Of a stretch of DNA of 64,000 nucleotides, positions 51,889 to 64,000 are shown piece after piece. The DNA comes from Amorphochlora amoebiformis (lineage: Eukaryota; Cercozoa; Chlorarachniophyceae), in assembly GCA_054601695.1 (NCBI GenBank), contig BAAHQB010000015.1:868001-932000 (forward strand), written 5' to 3'. A program made the translations under genes and the position numbers. Below the pieces are notes generated by a model that saw only the letters and a list, made by a program, of their open reading frames with translations, searched no databases and had not been told where the DNA came from. Positions within the stretch are counted from its first letter, which is position 1. Every line of letters begins with the position of its first letter.

Positions 51889-51943
51889 CTGTTGCCGTAA
51901 CCGTGCTCTTTTAGTATCTGTCATCAAATTCCTAACCCGGATC
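51889..51943 (-). CDS. Gene B exon
   Basis: Acceptor ATACATCCAG|G and donor CAACAG|GTTTAG, reading IRVRNLMTDTKRARLRQQ. Confidence 0.65.
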
Positions 51944-52029
51944 CTGGATGTATGTAAATGGATAATGAATGTATATGTACGTATATTAATATGTATGTAT
52001 ATACATATATAATATATGTATATATATAT

Positions 52030-52062
<33 letters not shown>

Positions 52063-52414
52063 TATAATATGGTACATATACACGTATATATATATATATA
52101 TATAGATATATATACATACATATATATATATATATATATGTGTACATTATTGTAAATAGTAATATACATACTAATGTCTTGTAATATCATGATGTATATA
52201 TGTGTAAATATACGCATGTATGTATGTATATATACACATATATATTGTATATATATATATATATATTATATACGAATGTAATAAAATATGATTAAGATAT
52301 ACATATATATATATATATACACACATATATATATATATATATATAAATATATAGATATACATATATATATATTTACTATACATATATTTATATATATATA
52401 TATATGTGCGTATG

Positions 52415-52459
<45 letters not shown>

Positions 52460-52471
52460 TTATTTACCTAC

Positions 52472-52533
52472 TCCTTCACCACCACACACACAAAATCTAC
52501 TCCCAACAAATACACACACGAAAATCCATAGAC
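52472..52533 (-). CDS. Gene B exon: hydrophobic
   Basis: Acceptor ATTTTAAAG|GTC and donor AAGGA|GTAGGT, reading [20 protein letters not shown]. Confidence 0.5.
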
Positions 52534-52564
52534 CTTTAAAATGCGATCTGTCGCCTTAACTTAC

Positions 52565-52688
52565 GCATGAGGCTCTAGGAGTCATTCGCCCATCAACAGT
52601 ATTATTTTGACCCTGTTTCATCTCGATCTCTTCGATGTCTCCCTCCTCTTCAACCTGCGTCACATTTTGGATCAAATTTTCAGCATGT
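52565..52688 (-). CDS. Gene B exon: acidic region
   Basis: Acceptor GAGTGAAG|A and strong donor TCATGC|GTAAGT, 41 codons beginning HAENLIQNVTQVEEEGDIEE. Its 5' edge and acceptor region match the 45-bp element that recurs inside the telomere-type tracts at 27.8-28.4, 32.2 and 45.5 kb. Confidence 0.65.
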
Positions 52689-52844
52689 CTTCACTCCAGG
52701 GCCATTAACACCTCCCTAGAGGGGCTGTAATGCTGGGATGATTAGCAGATCTCATGGGGTGGTTTTGAAATCCATGGTGTGTGATTGTGCACGTGTGTTG
52801 TTGCGGGAGTGTGGGAGAAGAATTGTGTAACGTTAAATTAGGTT

Positions 52845-53190
52845 TATTAATGTTAGCGTTATATTAGCGCTAGCGTTCCATTAGCGCTAGTGTTACATTA
52901 GCGCTAGTGTTACATTAGCGCTAGGGTCATATTAGCGCTAGCGTTACATTAGCGCTATAGCGTTACATTAGCGCTATAGCGTTACATTAGCGCTACAGCG
53001 TTACATTCGCGCTGGCGTTACATTAGCGCTATGGCGTTACATTGGCGCTATGGCGTTACATTAGCGCTGTAGCGTTACAATGGCGCTGGCGTTACATTAT
53101 CGCTAACATAACGTTAGCGCAGGGTTACCTGCTACATTAGCGCAAACGTAACATTGGCGCTAGCGTAACATTAGCGCTAGCCGTAGATTA
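52845..53190. repeat. 17-18-bp GTTACATTAGCGCTA minisatellite
   Basis: About 18 units, each carrying the palindrome TTAGCGCTAA or AGCGCT. The right end is in inverted sense. Confidence 0.9.
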
Positions 53191-53251
53191 GCGCTAGGCC
53201 AGGATGTCATTTTTGTCGACCTTATTTTAAGTTAGGGTTAGCTGAGGGTAC

Positions 53252-53297
53252 TGGAAGTTGGGAGCAGCAGAAGTAGGATATGAGGAGGTTGAGTGGC
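53252..53297 (-). CDS. Gene B exon
   Basis: Acceptor CATTCAAAG|GC and donor TTCCA|GTACCC, reading HSTSSYPTSAAPNF. Confidence 0.45.
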
Positions 53298-53555
53298 CTT
53301 TGAATGTATTTAGGTGATTTTAATACTCCATAGTATTGGAAGAACCATGCGACGACTAGGTTTGACCTGAATATGTATGTATGAATGTATGTACGTATGT
53401 ATGTATATGTGTATTGTGTATGTGTGTATGAATGAATGCGTGTGTGTATGTATGAACGTATGTATGTATGAGTGTGTATGTATGTATATATTTATATATG
53501 CACATAATATTTATATATATATATATTATACATAAAATATGTATGTATATATACG

Positions 53556-53586
<31 letters not shown>

Positions 53587-53749
53587 ATATATATATATAG
53601 TATATGTATATATATAGATATATATACATACATATATACATATATATACATAAATGCATAATGTACGTATTATAATATGTAATATGTTATATATATATAT
53701 ATATATATATATATTATGTTATTTAACCAAAGTAATTTACATATCTTAC

Positions 53750-53818
53750 CATAGACTGATATCTTCGAAAAGGCTATACTTGTCGCTGTATTCCTTACTC
53801 GAATCTGCATAAGAACCC
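53750..53818 (-). CDS. Gene B exon
   Basis: Acceptor CATATTCAG|GG and donor CTATG|GTAAGA. In phase it reads VLMQIRVRNTATSIAFSKIS plus VY. GSYADSSKEYSDKYSLFEDI is open in another frame. Confidence 0.6.
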
Positions 53819-54558
53819 CTGAATATGTGATAATATATCATATGGAAACGTAATATATGTATACACAATTATATTAATGATATGAATGATATATATATAT
53901 ATACATACATATATATATATATAATACATATACATATATATATATATATATATATGTATCATATGTACTTATAATCACCAAATGTAATAAATTACATATG
54001 TATATGTATGTATGTACATGGATACAAACATACTATATATATATATATATGTATATATATATGTAAATATATGTACATATATATTATATATATGCATATA
54101 TATATATACATATATATATAATATATATCAATATATATATATATATATATCTATATTCACATATATACATATATATATATATATATACTCAAATATGAAG
54201 GTAACGGAATCCGTTACTATCACACAATTACGACTTGCGATATTATATATATATATATATATATAAATGTAAATATATATATATATGTGTGTGTGTTTTT
54301 ATATATGTTACCCTTCGAGAAGCTGCGAGACCCCCGAGTAAGCGAGAACTAACGTTAAATTTACATACATATTCAATATATACTTATATATTTATATATA
54401 TATATACATATATATTTACATATATATATATATATATATATTATATATTTACATTTATATGTGTATATATCTACACATCTATAAATATGTAAATTTTAAA
54501 TATGTATATATATATATACATACATCCATACATACATCCATACATACATACATATATG

Positions 54559-54593
<35 letters not shown>

Positions 54594-54671
54594 GTATGTA
54601 TATATATGTATACATACGCATGCGTGTGTGGATAATTGTATACTATATATACATATATATATACATATATG

Positions 54672-54708
<37 letters not shown>

Positions 54709-54769
54709 GTATGCGTGTATATATATATATATATATATAATATAGTTCATAGCATATATGTATACGTAC

Positions 54770-54833
54770 CTACGAAGGTGAGAAAGATGATGAAGGGAAC
54801 AATTATAATCATATGCCAAACCTTTCGGACTAC
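54770..54833 (-). CDS. Gene B exon: membrane segment
   Basis: Acceptor AACTGTCAG|GTA and donor CGTAG|GTACGT, reading [20 protein letters not shown] plus V, a basic flank followed by a membrane helix. Three diverged acceptor-edge copies lie upstream (54917-54962, 55079-55117, 55388-55422). Confidence 0.65.
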
Positions 54834-54874
54834 CTGACAGTTTATATAGTACATATATAAATATCTAATACCTA

Positions 54875-54915
<41 letters not shown>

Positions 54916-54916
54916 T

Positions 54917-54977
54917 ATATGGATATAACAATCATGATAGTATACCACATCATTCTAACAGACTGATAACTTATACA

Positions 54978-55012
<35 letters not shown>

Positions 55013-55022
55013 CATATACATG

Positions 55023-55080
<58 letters not shown>

Positions 55081-55167
55081 GGAAAAATGATATCATATTC
55101 AACACTTTTCGGACTGCCTAATAATGTAATAATAATATAATATTATTTATATATATATATATATATG

Positions 55168-55245
<78 letters not shown>

Positions 55246-55293
55246 TATTATACATATGTGCATGCGATTAATATATGTGTATCATGTATATAT

Positions 55294-55330
<37 letters not shown>

Positions 55331-55422
55331 CTACAGAAGTATACATATAGATATATGTTTATATATATATATATATATATATAGATACAGGCACAATTCC
55401 AATCATATATCACATTTCGGAC
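54917..55422 (-). repeat. Acceptor-edge copies of the 54.8-kb exon of gene B
   Basis: Three diverged copies with a conserved TATTAG or TATCAG acceptor and GTCCGAAA-like exon start, plus (TA)n. Confidence 0.75.
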
Positions 55423-55439
55423 CTAATAATGTATACACT

Positions 55440-55497
<58 letters not shown>

Positions 55498-55537
55498 GTA
55501 TAATATGCATAATGTATACATATATATATATATATAC

Positions 55538-55604
55538 CTTTTTCATAATTTCGTTTTTCTTTTGCATTTTGGTCCGATACTGAGATTGTGATGGCTTGTG
55601 ATTC
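55538..55604 (-). CDS. Gene B exon
   Basis: Acceptor ATATTTCAAG|G and donor AAAAAG|GTATAT. In phase it reads [20 protein letters not shown] plus KK; the frame [12 protein letters not shown] is also open. Confidence 0.6.
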
Positions 55605-55702
55605 CTTGAAATATATATATATATATATTGATTTATTTATATGAGTATATACACACATAAATATAATACATACATAAATATTTATATACACATACACACA
55701 TA

Positions 55703-55740
<38 letters not shown>

Positions 55741-55979
55741 ATATGCATCCATTTATATATACATATATATATATATATATTAATATATATATATATATAT
55801 ACATGTATATATATGTATATATATATATATATGTTTATGTACAGACATATATGCATATACATAGATGTGTATTATATAAACGTATGATATATATTTATAT
55901 ACATATATATATATATGTATATATATGTATACATATATATATATGTATATATATATTATTCATTTATATGTATATATAC

Positions 55980-56482
55980 GTACGAATGTTGGCTAAAGAT
56001 ATAAATATCACACCAATCACCTTAGTAATTAATATATATATATATATATATATAAATAATATAAAATATATATATATATATATAACCATATACATTAATA
56101 TTCAAGTAGAATATATTATATAAATATGTAATATATATATATATACAAATATATATATATACTATATAAAACCTGGCTGAATTAGACACGCGTCTCCTGT
56201 GTTCTTTCGCTTCTCTCAACACCGCTGTTCTGATATATATTATTTTTATATATTTATATATTTATGTATATATATATATATAGATATGTATATATATATA
56301 TATGTAACATACATATTTATCTATATTTATGTGTGTGTCACAAATATACAAATGTTCACAAATATATATGTTTATATATATATATATGTATGTGTGTATG
56401 TGTATATATAGTATATATATATATTATATGTATATATATATATATATGTATATATATTGTATATATTATATGTATATATATT

Positions 56483-56516
<34 letters not shown>

Positions 56517-56605
56517 ATATATTATATTATATACATATCTATTAGATATATAGATATGCACGAATTTTGGCTAAACAATGTTACACCAGTCTTCTTGGTA
56601 ATGTA

Positions 56606-56643
<38 letters not shown>

Positions 56644-56670
56644 GCATCTTGGTAATGTAATAGATATATA
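55980..56670 (-). repeat. Two related exon-like patches in a gene B intron
   Basis: 55985-56027 (reads [12 protein letters not shown]) and 56566-56600 (reads [10 protein letters not shown]) are homologous, and a third acceptor-only copy lies at 56645-56665. They do not fit the phase of the gene B chain. Confidence 0.5.
56173..56224 (-). CDS. Gene B exon
   Basis: Acceptor CAGAACAG|CG and donor GCCAG|GTTTTA, reading VLREAKEHRRRVSNSA. Confidence 0.6.
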
Positions 56671-56687
56671 TATGTATATATTCATAA

Positions 56688-56728
<41 letters not shown>

Positions 56729-56799
56729 AATTCATATATAAATATATATATACATATGTGTGTGTGTGTATGTATAAATATATACAAACATACAAATGT

Positions 56800-56864
<65 letters not shown>

Positions 56865-57039
56865 GTATATGGATTTATCTCATATATATACATGTGTGTG
56901 TGTATTTATAATCTACATGTATACACACACACACATACATATATACATATATATCTATATATATATATATATATATATGTATAATTTAAACATAAGTACA
57001 TACACTACACATAAATATAAAAGTATACGTATAAAAGCG

Positions 57040-57237
57040 TAACATAAGAATACACCTAAACACATAAACACTATATAAACACATAAACACTATGTAAAGA
57101 CATAAACACTATGCAGTATTCAAAGACCTGCCATGCATACATACACAAACACACACATACACATATATATATATATGTATATATATATATGTATATAAAA
57201 TATATACCTTGTATGTATGTACACATATGATTTGTAC

Positions 57238-57269
<32 letters not shown>

Positions 57270-57435
57270 AATATTAATGTACATATGTGTATATATGTAA
57301 TATTAATATGTATACACGTAAAAAATATACATAAAACCATAAACACAATATGTGATAACAAAAGACTTGTCACACATATACATAAGAAATATATACATAG
57401 ACACACACACACACATATATATAAATATATATATG

Positions 57436-57513
<78 letters not shown>

Positions 57514-57526
57514 TACATATAAATAT

Positions 57527-57558
<32 letters not shown>

Positions 57559-57573
57559 ATATATTACACTTTT

Positions 57574-57609
<36 letters not shown>

Positions 57610-57690
57610 TAATATATACACACATACATACATACCCACATACATTCACGCTATAATACTAAATATTTGTCATATTATACATAGGAAATA
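57040..57690. repeat. Loose repeats with (TA)n
   Basis: ACATAAACACTAT units at 57058-57115 and related patches near 57320 and 57645; otherwise (TA)n. Confidence 0.6.
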
Positions 57691-57703
57691 TACACATACT
57701 TAC

Positions 57704-57866
57704 ACAGACATGATATTTTAACTCTATTACTTTTCTTCCTGGTCAGTCGAAGAGGTCCTCGGGACAGCCGTGGACGCTTTTGGAGTTCTAGGACTCGAGG
57801 TAGAGGGGAGGGAGCATCTTCTCGCAGTTGGCGTCTGATTATGCATTTATTCATTCGTTCCGTGTG
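57704..57866 (-). CDS. Gene B exon: basic region
   Basis: Acceptor GCTATACAG|CAC and strong donor TCTGT|GTAAGT, 54 codons containing CIIRRQLREDAPSPLPRVLE. The only open minus frame. A plus frame behind a good acceptor (EEVLGTAVDAFGVLGLE) is an alternative. Confidence 0.65.
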
Positions 57867-58164
57867 CTGTATAGCGATAGTTGTATGAATGTTTGGGTTG
57901 AGAGGTATGTAATGTATGTATGTATGTATATATATATACATATATATAATACGTTTGTGTGTGTGTGTGTATGCATGTATGTGTATATATCTGTTTATGT
58001 ATGTGTGTTTATATATATATATATATGTATATGGATATATATTTTATATTATATTAATATTATATATATATACACATATATATATACATATCTTTATTGT
58101 ACGTATGTATTTAACAGCTTTGTATATAATACCATATACTAAAAGCAATCTCAAAAAAATGTAC

Positions 58165-58309
58165 CCTGCTCAATCTCGACGTACGAGAGAGAGGCGACGG
58201 GCATTCAGCTCGTATCCCTACGGGGTTTCCAGATCTCTCCACCCCAAAACGACTCTCATCTGTCACGAAGCGTGACTCGAATCGTGTTACGAATCGGCTG
58301 CGGTCGCGG
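58165..58309 (-). CDS. Gene B exon: basic Ser/Arg-rich
   Basis: Acceptor ACATACCAG|C and donor AGCAGG|GTACAT, 48 codons beginning RDRSRFVTRFESRFVTDESR. The plus strand has an ATG frame (MYPAQSRRTRERRRAF) with no splice support. Confidence 0.65.
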
Positions 58310-58424
58310 CTGGTATGTGTGTGTGGTGTGTATATTATGTATGATAATGTATGTATATTATGTATGTATATATAAGTATATATATGTATATATATTAGAT
58401 CTATATGTATCTTTGTGAATATGC

Positions 58425-58498
<74 letters not shown>

Positions 58499-58729
58499 TG
58501 TATATATGTGATATATATATATATATATATATAATTAATATATACATATATATATATATATATCAATACCTATATATATATATATATATTACATATCTAT
58601 ACATATATACATATACACACACATACATACATAATATAAATATACATATACGTTGATAATATATATGGAATATAAAAAAAATGTAAATATTACGAGCCAG
58701 GTTAAGTAACTTTGTTACGCGGATAGAGA

Positions 58730-58780
58730 GAGTTAGGGTTAGGGTTAGGGTTGGGGTGGGCGGGGGTTAGGGTTGTATCT
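58730..58780. repeat. Short TTAGGG patch in a gene B intron
   Basis: Several TTAGGG units with a GGGTGGGCGGGGG interruption. Confidence 0.85.
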
Positions 58781-58785
58781 GATAC

Positions 58786-58821
58786 TTTTCGCCGGTAGCA
58801 GAGGGGTGTCTTGATGGCATC
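58786..58821 (-). CDS. Gene B exon
   Basis: Acceptor TGACCCCAG|G and donor GAAAA|GTATCA, reading MPSRHPSATGE. The following intron begins with CCCTAA-type repeats. Confidence 0.55.
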
Positions 58822-58860
58822 CTGGGGTCATGTGTGTGTAAAAATATATGCGTGTATATG

Positions 58861-58893
<33 letters not shown>

Positions 58894-58914
58894 ATGTATT
58901 ATATATATATATTA

Positions 58915-58945
<31 letters not shown>

Positions 58946-58959
58946 AGGTATTATTTATT

Positions 58960-59021
<62 letters not shown>

Positions 59022-59211
59022 GATGTACATACATTTCTGTAATATATATATATATATATACATTATATCATATATATATATATTATATTTATATATTTAT
59101 ATATATATATATATTATATATATATCTATATATATATACAATATAAAATATATATAGGTACATATGTATATATATATATAATTATATGTATTGATATGTA
59201 TATATATATAG

Positions 59212-59279
<68 letters not shown>

Positions 59280-59569
59280 TATATATAATTATATGTGTAT
59301 ATATATATATATATGTATATGTATGTATATTAGAATAAATCACAGATATAAATGTATATATATATATATATTACATATGTATATATATATATGTGTATGT
59401 ATAATATATGTATAAATATATATATATATGGTATCACATACATTTATATGCATGTTCGTATATATACAATATACATATATATATATATAATATATATATA
59501 TATATAGATATATATATATATATATATTTACATACACGTACATTAAAAAATATATATTCAAATTAATAC

Positions 59570-59621
59570 TCTTGAATCTCGCCCCATAGCTTCACAAGAG
59601 AGGTCTCGAGGTATGTCCCAG
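59570..59621 (-). CDS. Gene B exon
   Basis: Acceptor GGCTTCTAG|CT and donor CAAGA|GTATTA, reading GTYLETSLVKLWGEIQ. A copy of its acceptor and 5' edge lies upstream at 59707-59745. Confidence 0.6.
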
Positions 59622-59624
59622 CTA

Positions 59625-59765
59625 GAAGCCATCCCAAAATCAGATAAAATTACCAAAATTACCCAAAATTACCAGAAAAATCCAAAATTACCCAAAGTTA
59701 CCCCAAAATATTTGAGGTATGTTCCAGCTGAACAGAGTCTCAAAATCAGATAGAATTACCAAAAT
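59625..59765 (-). repeat. ACCAAAATTACCC repeat with an acceptor-edge copy
   Basis: Short AAAATTACC repeats. At 59707-59745 there is a copy of the acceptor TTCAG|CTGGAACATACCTC of the 59.6-kb exon. Confidence 0.75.
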
Positions 59766-60204
59766 TAGCTACTCTCTCTCTCTTTGTCTATTTTTCTTCT
59801 TTTTGTATGTGTCCTTTTCTATGATTATACATAGATAAATATATATATATATATATATATTGGTATATGTATATATATGATATATATATATGATATATAT
59901 ATATATATATCTATATATATATATCAATAAGCAAACCATGTGTTTTTTTTCTGTGATTATATATGTATACATGTGTATACATGTGTGTGTGTGTGTGTAG
60001 TGTATGTATGTACATATGTGTGTATGTATGTATATGTATGTGTGGATATGTATGTGTGTATGTGTGTGTATATATATATATATACACATAAATTTGTAAA
60101 TGTATATATATATATATATATATTATATATGTGTGTAGATGTATATATATATATATATATATATACATATATACATATATATGTGTGCATAAATGGTGGT
60201 TTAC

Positions 60205-60283
60205 CAAAACAAACCACAAGAACATTAGAGAAATGGCGCATAGAGTTGTAACGAAGCTCATCCATTATTAGGGTCAGGAGTAA
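60205..60283 (-). CDS. Gene B exon
   Basis: Acceptor TATATATCAG|TTA and donor GTTTTG|GTAAAC, reading [20 protein letters not shown] plus VLVVCF. It continues the second membrane segment of the preceding exon without a phase break. Confidence 0.7.
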
Positions 60284-60286
60284 CTG

Positions 60287-60318
<32 letters not shown>

Positions 60319-60460
60319 GTACATATATATTTATATATATATGTGTGTATATGTATATATATATATATATATCTAAGTATATATGTATATATCTATATAT
60401 ATAATCATATATTCATACATCGTAAACACCCCAATCAGCTGAATCACAATTGTGTATATA

Positions 60461-60610
<150 letters not shown>

Positions 60611-60865
60611 AATGTATATTTTTTATAATATGTATATATATGCAATATATATATACATATATATATATATATATTTACATATATATATACATATATATAT
60701 ATATATCTGTTTGTTGTTGCAGCCTCTTCTTTGGTGGAAGTGTTGTATATATATATATATATATGTGATATAATATATAGATATATGCTTATATACATAT
60801 AACTACACAATCAGCTGAATCACAACATATATAATATACATATATCTATTTGTAAATATATCTAT

Positions 60866-60896
<31 letters not shown>

Positions 60897-60969
60897 CACA
60901 TATAATAACAATACCAACAATACTACTAATAATAACAACAATAATAACAATGATAATAATAATAATTAC

Positions 60970-60978
60970 CCCAACGAG
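60970..60978 (-). CDS. Possible 9-nt microexon of gene B
   Basis: Minus strand ATTCAG|CTCGTTGGG|GTAATT (LVG) would insert in phase between the 62.8 and 60.3 kb exons. Copies of the site occur at 60435-60450 and 60806-60820. On plus, the same place reads as an exon [11 protein letters not shown] ending at GTAAGT (60979-61011). Confidence 0.25.
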
Positions 60979-61371
60979 CTGAATGATAACCGTAAGAGCA
61001 GAGAAGAGCACGTAAGTTACCCTCTAAAAGTCATCACGTATTAATTTCAAGTCTCCGGGGTTATGAATTAGCATTAGGGTTTGGATTAGCGTCGTTGGAT
61101 GGGGCTCGAATTAATTTCTCAGAAGCAATTATGAGTGTGTTTGGGTATATATATGTATATACATATATATATATATATATATGTAATATGTACTACGGTA
61201 TATGCATATATTTATACAGGCATATAAATACATACATATATATATATACATTTATATTTATATATAGATATATATATATATATAAATATATACATATATT
61301 TATATATAAAGTATATACACACGTTTATCTTGAACGAACTCTCAAGCTCTATCTAGTCTCTCATATCTCTC

Positions 61372-61407
<36 letters not shown>

Positions 61408-61472
61408 TCTATGTATATATCTTCTTTCCCCTTCATTTTGCCTTTATTTCCACCTCTCTTTTCCTTCTCCCT

Positions 61473-61527
<55 letters not shown>

Positions 61528-61550
61528 ATGTATATATATATATATATAGC

Positions 61551-61665
61551 CAGCTAGCCTGAGGGTCATGGTCTCTTCTGAAAGAGCTGATTGTGTTGCT
61601 GGGAATTTTCACAGCGAACCGATGACTGTGTTCGCGGCATACATTGTTAGGGGCTAATCGTAAGT
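61551..61665. other. Coding-like island, strand unresolved
   Basis: About 110 bp of complex sequence open on both strands. Plus reads SSERADCVAGNFHSEPMTVF, with GTAAGT just after a TAA. Minus reads NNVCREHSHRFAVKIPSNTI, or PLTMYAANT in the phase of gene B. Confidence 0.3.
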
Positions 61666-61669
61666 TAGC

Positions 61670-61760
61670 ATGCGGGTTAGGGTTAGGATTAGGGCTGGCT
61701 AGGGTTAGGGCAAGGGTTAGGGTTGGGGTGAACGTTAGGGCTGGATTGAGAGATTGGGTT
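61670..61760. repeat. Degenerate TTAGGG patch
   Basis: TTAGGGTTAGG with CTGG variants; flanked to 61980 by unassigned complex sequence. Confidence 0.8.
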
Positions 61761-61979
61761 AGATTTGGACCAGGAGATATTTGAATAAAGAACACCAGAT
61801 GTTGGGGTTACAGGGCTATTTGGCTAGGGTTCGATTAGGATATGTATGTATTGGCGATCCAGATATCAGAAATGAGAGGTTATGAGGCTTAGGAATACCA
61901 TGGATTTTGGTAGCTTTGACTGGAGGTTAAGAGCCGCATAGCTTACTTAGAGGGTTGGAAGAGTAAGGGTAAGCTATGT

Positions 61980-62122
61980 TTTGGACCGGTGATGTATGTA
62001 AATGTTTTGTGGTAATATATGTATATTATATACATATACATATATATATATATATATTATATATATATATATGTATATATATGTGTGTATGTGTAAGTGT
62101 ATAATATATATATAGATATTAC

Positions 62123-62154
<32 letters not shown>

Positions 62155-62660
62155 TATATATATATACATATATACAAACATAGATATAGATATAATATAT
62201 ATATATATATATATATAAATCAATGTAGAAATGTAGTAATACAAATGCATGCACATATATACAAATATAGATATATGTATTATCGTATGCATAGCTTTAT
62301 TGTACAGGTTACAAGCGTAAGTACCCGTGGTAATTACGTAGCTTAACCACAAGCATCCAAGGGCTAGGAGAACCTAATACATATATTCATATTATATATG
62401 TATATATACATGTATTTATCTGTATAAATATATAAATATGTATATATATATATATACATGTATATAATATACATATATATATGTGTATATAAGTATGTAT
62501 GTGTATGTATGTATGTACAATATTGTAGAAGTATGAGTAGACTTATGTATGCATATATATATATATATAAACATATATGTATATATATATATATGTGTGC
62601 ATATATTATATAAATAAATATCTATGTATATATATATATATATATATACCCATACATTAC
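61980..62660. repeat. (TA)n intron of gene B with one complex patch
   Basis: The patch at 62290-62375 can read YVITTGTYACNLYNKA on minus behind a weak acceptor, but it breaks the phase of the chain. Confidence 0.5.
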
Positions 62661-62733
62661 TTTGAGAGACAGAAAGACAGCGAGACAGAGAGAAATTAGA
62701 GGAAACGAATTACATAAATATAAACTCAGGATC

Positions 62734-62786
<53 letters not shown>

Positions 62787-62787
62787 C

Positions 62788-62893
62788 GTTCACAACGGAT
62801 GCTAGAACAAGGTATGCCTCCCAGCCGTAGTAGAGGGGTTCGTGAGCCCCCAGAAACCAAAAGAGCATTATTACAAGAGCAATGAGACTTAGC
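62788..62893 (-). CDS. Gene B exon: two membrane segments
   Basis: Acceptor CACATTTCAG|G and donor GTGAAC|GTAATA. 35 codons, LSLIALVIMLFWFLGAHEPL then YYGWEAYLVLASVVN. Two hydrophobic stretches are separated by a short polar loop. Confidence 0.75.
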
Positions 62894-63058
62894 CTGAAAT
62901 GTGTTGGTAGGTATATTTTGTGTTTTCATGTATGTGTGTAGGTGTATAGCTGTGGGTATTTCATGTTAATGGTTACGTTTATATGTATGTTTGTACGCAT
63001 GTATTTGGGTGTATATATGAGTGTATAATATGTATGTATGTATGTATATATACATATA

Positions 63059-63100
<42 letters not shown>

Positions 63101-63111
63101 TCTTTTCTCTC

Positions 63112-63143
<32 letters not shown>

Positions 63144-63226
63144 ATATATACATATATATGTATATACGTATATGTATATACATATTTTATATTATATATA
63201 TATATATACATTTGTATATATATATA

Positions 63227-63265
<39 letters not shown>

Positions 63266-63283
63266 AAAATGTAAATATTATTC

Positions 63284-63319
<36 letters not shown>

Positions 63320-63414
63320 ATATATGTCTATATATCACGAGATATACGTAGGTAGGCAGATAGATACATACAGTGACACACGGAGGGAGATACGCACACA
63401 CAGAGTGAACTTAC

Positions 63415-63511
63415 ATTTGAAATCGAAACTTGGCAGTATTTTTCTCATCGGATAGCACTTGTGTGACTCCAAAGGCAATTAGGATACACGTTACAACTCC
63501 TCGAATCACGT
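63415..63511 (-). CDS. Gene B exon: membrane segment
   Basis: Acceptor TATGACACAG|AC and strong donor CAAAT|GTAAGT. 31 codons containing [20 protein letters not shown], then a polar stretch. Confidence 0.7.
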
Positions 63512-63558
63512 CTGTGTCATACGTACGAGTTGATGTACACATAGGTATATTTATAGAT

Positions 63559-63595
<37 letters not shown>

Positions 63596-63672
63596 AATAT
63601 ACATACATATACATATATGTATGTATATATTGGTATAGCGCGCCACGATTGTCGTGCTAGCCTACAAACTAC

Positions 63673-63722
63673 AAACAAGAAACCACATTTCCACTAAAGA
63701 AGATGCTGGAACCAAAACACAC
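63673..63722 (-). CDS. Gene B exon
   Basis: Acceptor CTTACACAG|G and donor TTGTTT|GTAGTT, reading CVLVPASSLVEMWFLV. Confidence 0.5.
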
Positions 63723-63895
63723 CTGTGTAAGTTTTTTTTTATTCCGTTTTGGTAATGCAACTATAAATAGGTATTTTCAGATCTCACGCGCGTTCACTAC
63801 TTAAAATTTCACACAAGTATCGCATATACGCATATTGCGCCCAAGATTAAACTCAAATCGTGTCAAAAAAAGATCCAGTGTATAGCATCATATAC

Positions 63896-63980
63896 TGTAT
63901 TAGGGTCATCAGAACAACCCACCCGCAAATAACCATGCAGACATCGAATTGACATTCAACGAGCAGCACACGCCCGCCTC
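63896..63980 (-). CDS. Gene B exon (first visible): hydrophobic
   Basis: Acceptor TTGATGCAG|GA and donor ATACA|GTATAT, reading GGRVLLVECQFDVCMVICGW plus VVLMTLI. Unspliced, the frame continues to a TGA. Confidence 0.5.
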
Positions 63981-64000
63981 CTGCATCAATGTTTGTTTTA

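Noticed and set aside
52660-52735. In-frame TGA upstream of the 52.6-kb exon as evidence of a reassigned stop codon
   Set aside because: An acceptor just after the TGA and an additional exon at 53.27 kb explain the frame without recoding.

Overview
The window is eukaryotic and intron-dominated. About 90% is simple sequence: (TA)n everywhere, plus (GA)n/(CT)n, (CATA)n, GT-rich tracts, TTAGGG/CCCTAA telomere-type tracts and many minisatellites. No bacterial-type operon, rRNA, tRNA or CRISPR array was seen. The long open frames in the TA, GA and GT tracts are repeat translations, not genes. Real coding sequence is a string of very short exons (about 12-300 nt, mostly 30-80) with AG/GT boundaries, separated by introns of up to about 3 kb. 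I chained exons by requiring an acceptor, an open frame, a donor, and matching split-codon phase with the next exon. The organism cannot be named. Large repeat-filled introns and TTAGGG-type repeats suggest a protist or alga.

Three genes emerge. Gene A is on the minus strand, from about 42.8 kb to 0.45 kb and perhaps beyond the left edge, with about 48 exons and 3.1 kb of coding. It is an RBR (RING-between-RING) E3 ubiquitin ligase. From the N terminus it has an Arg-rich region, a RanBP2/NZF zinc finger (41.9/41.3 kb), an RWD-like domain (37.5-34.2 kb), an RS-rich linker (32.1 kb), RING1 (27.7-21.8 kb), IBR (20.7-18.9 kb) and Rcat with the catalytic Cys (16.9-15.4 kb). An Ariadne-like helical region (14.9-8.3 kb), a second NZF-type finger (3.8/2.8 kb) and a charged coiled-coil tail follow. 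Gene C is on the plus strand, about 43.0-50.75 kb, and diverges from gene A: a small putative membrane protein of unknown family. Gene B is on the minus strand, from 63.98 kb to about 50.85 kb: a putative multi-pass membrane protein that converges on gene C, the two stop codons lying about 100 bp apart.

The most striking signal links all three genes. Next to more than twenty exons, the neighbouring intron carries tandem, decayed copies of that exon's edge with its splice site. Acceptor plus the first exon bases are copied into the upstream intron, or the last exon bases plus donor into the downstream intron. Many apparently unrelated minisatellites here (8.5-9.75, 11.2-11.6, 15.5-16.2, 18.96-19.27, 21.84-22.66, 37.57-38.38, 54.9-55.4 kb) are arrays of this kind. 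The introns thus hold many decoy splice sites and appear to have grown from the exon borders, probably through recombination or slippage at the (TA)n tracts. Telomere-type repeats also lie inside introns, in both orientations, together with a recurring element of about 45 bp.

Everything was read by eye. Individual splice sites are predictions. The RBR identification rests on ordered Cys/His motifs spread over twelve exons and is the firmest claim.
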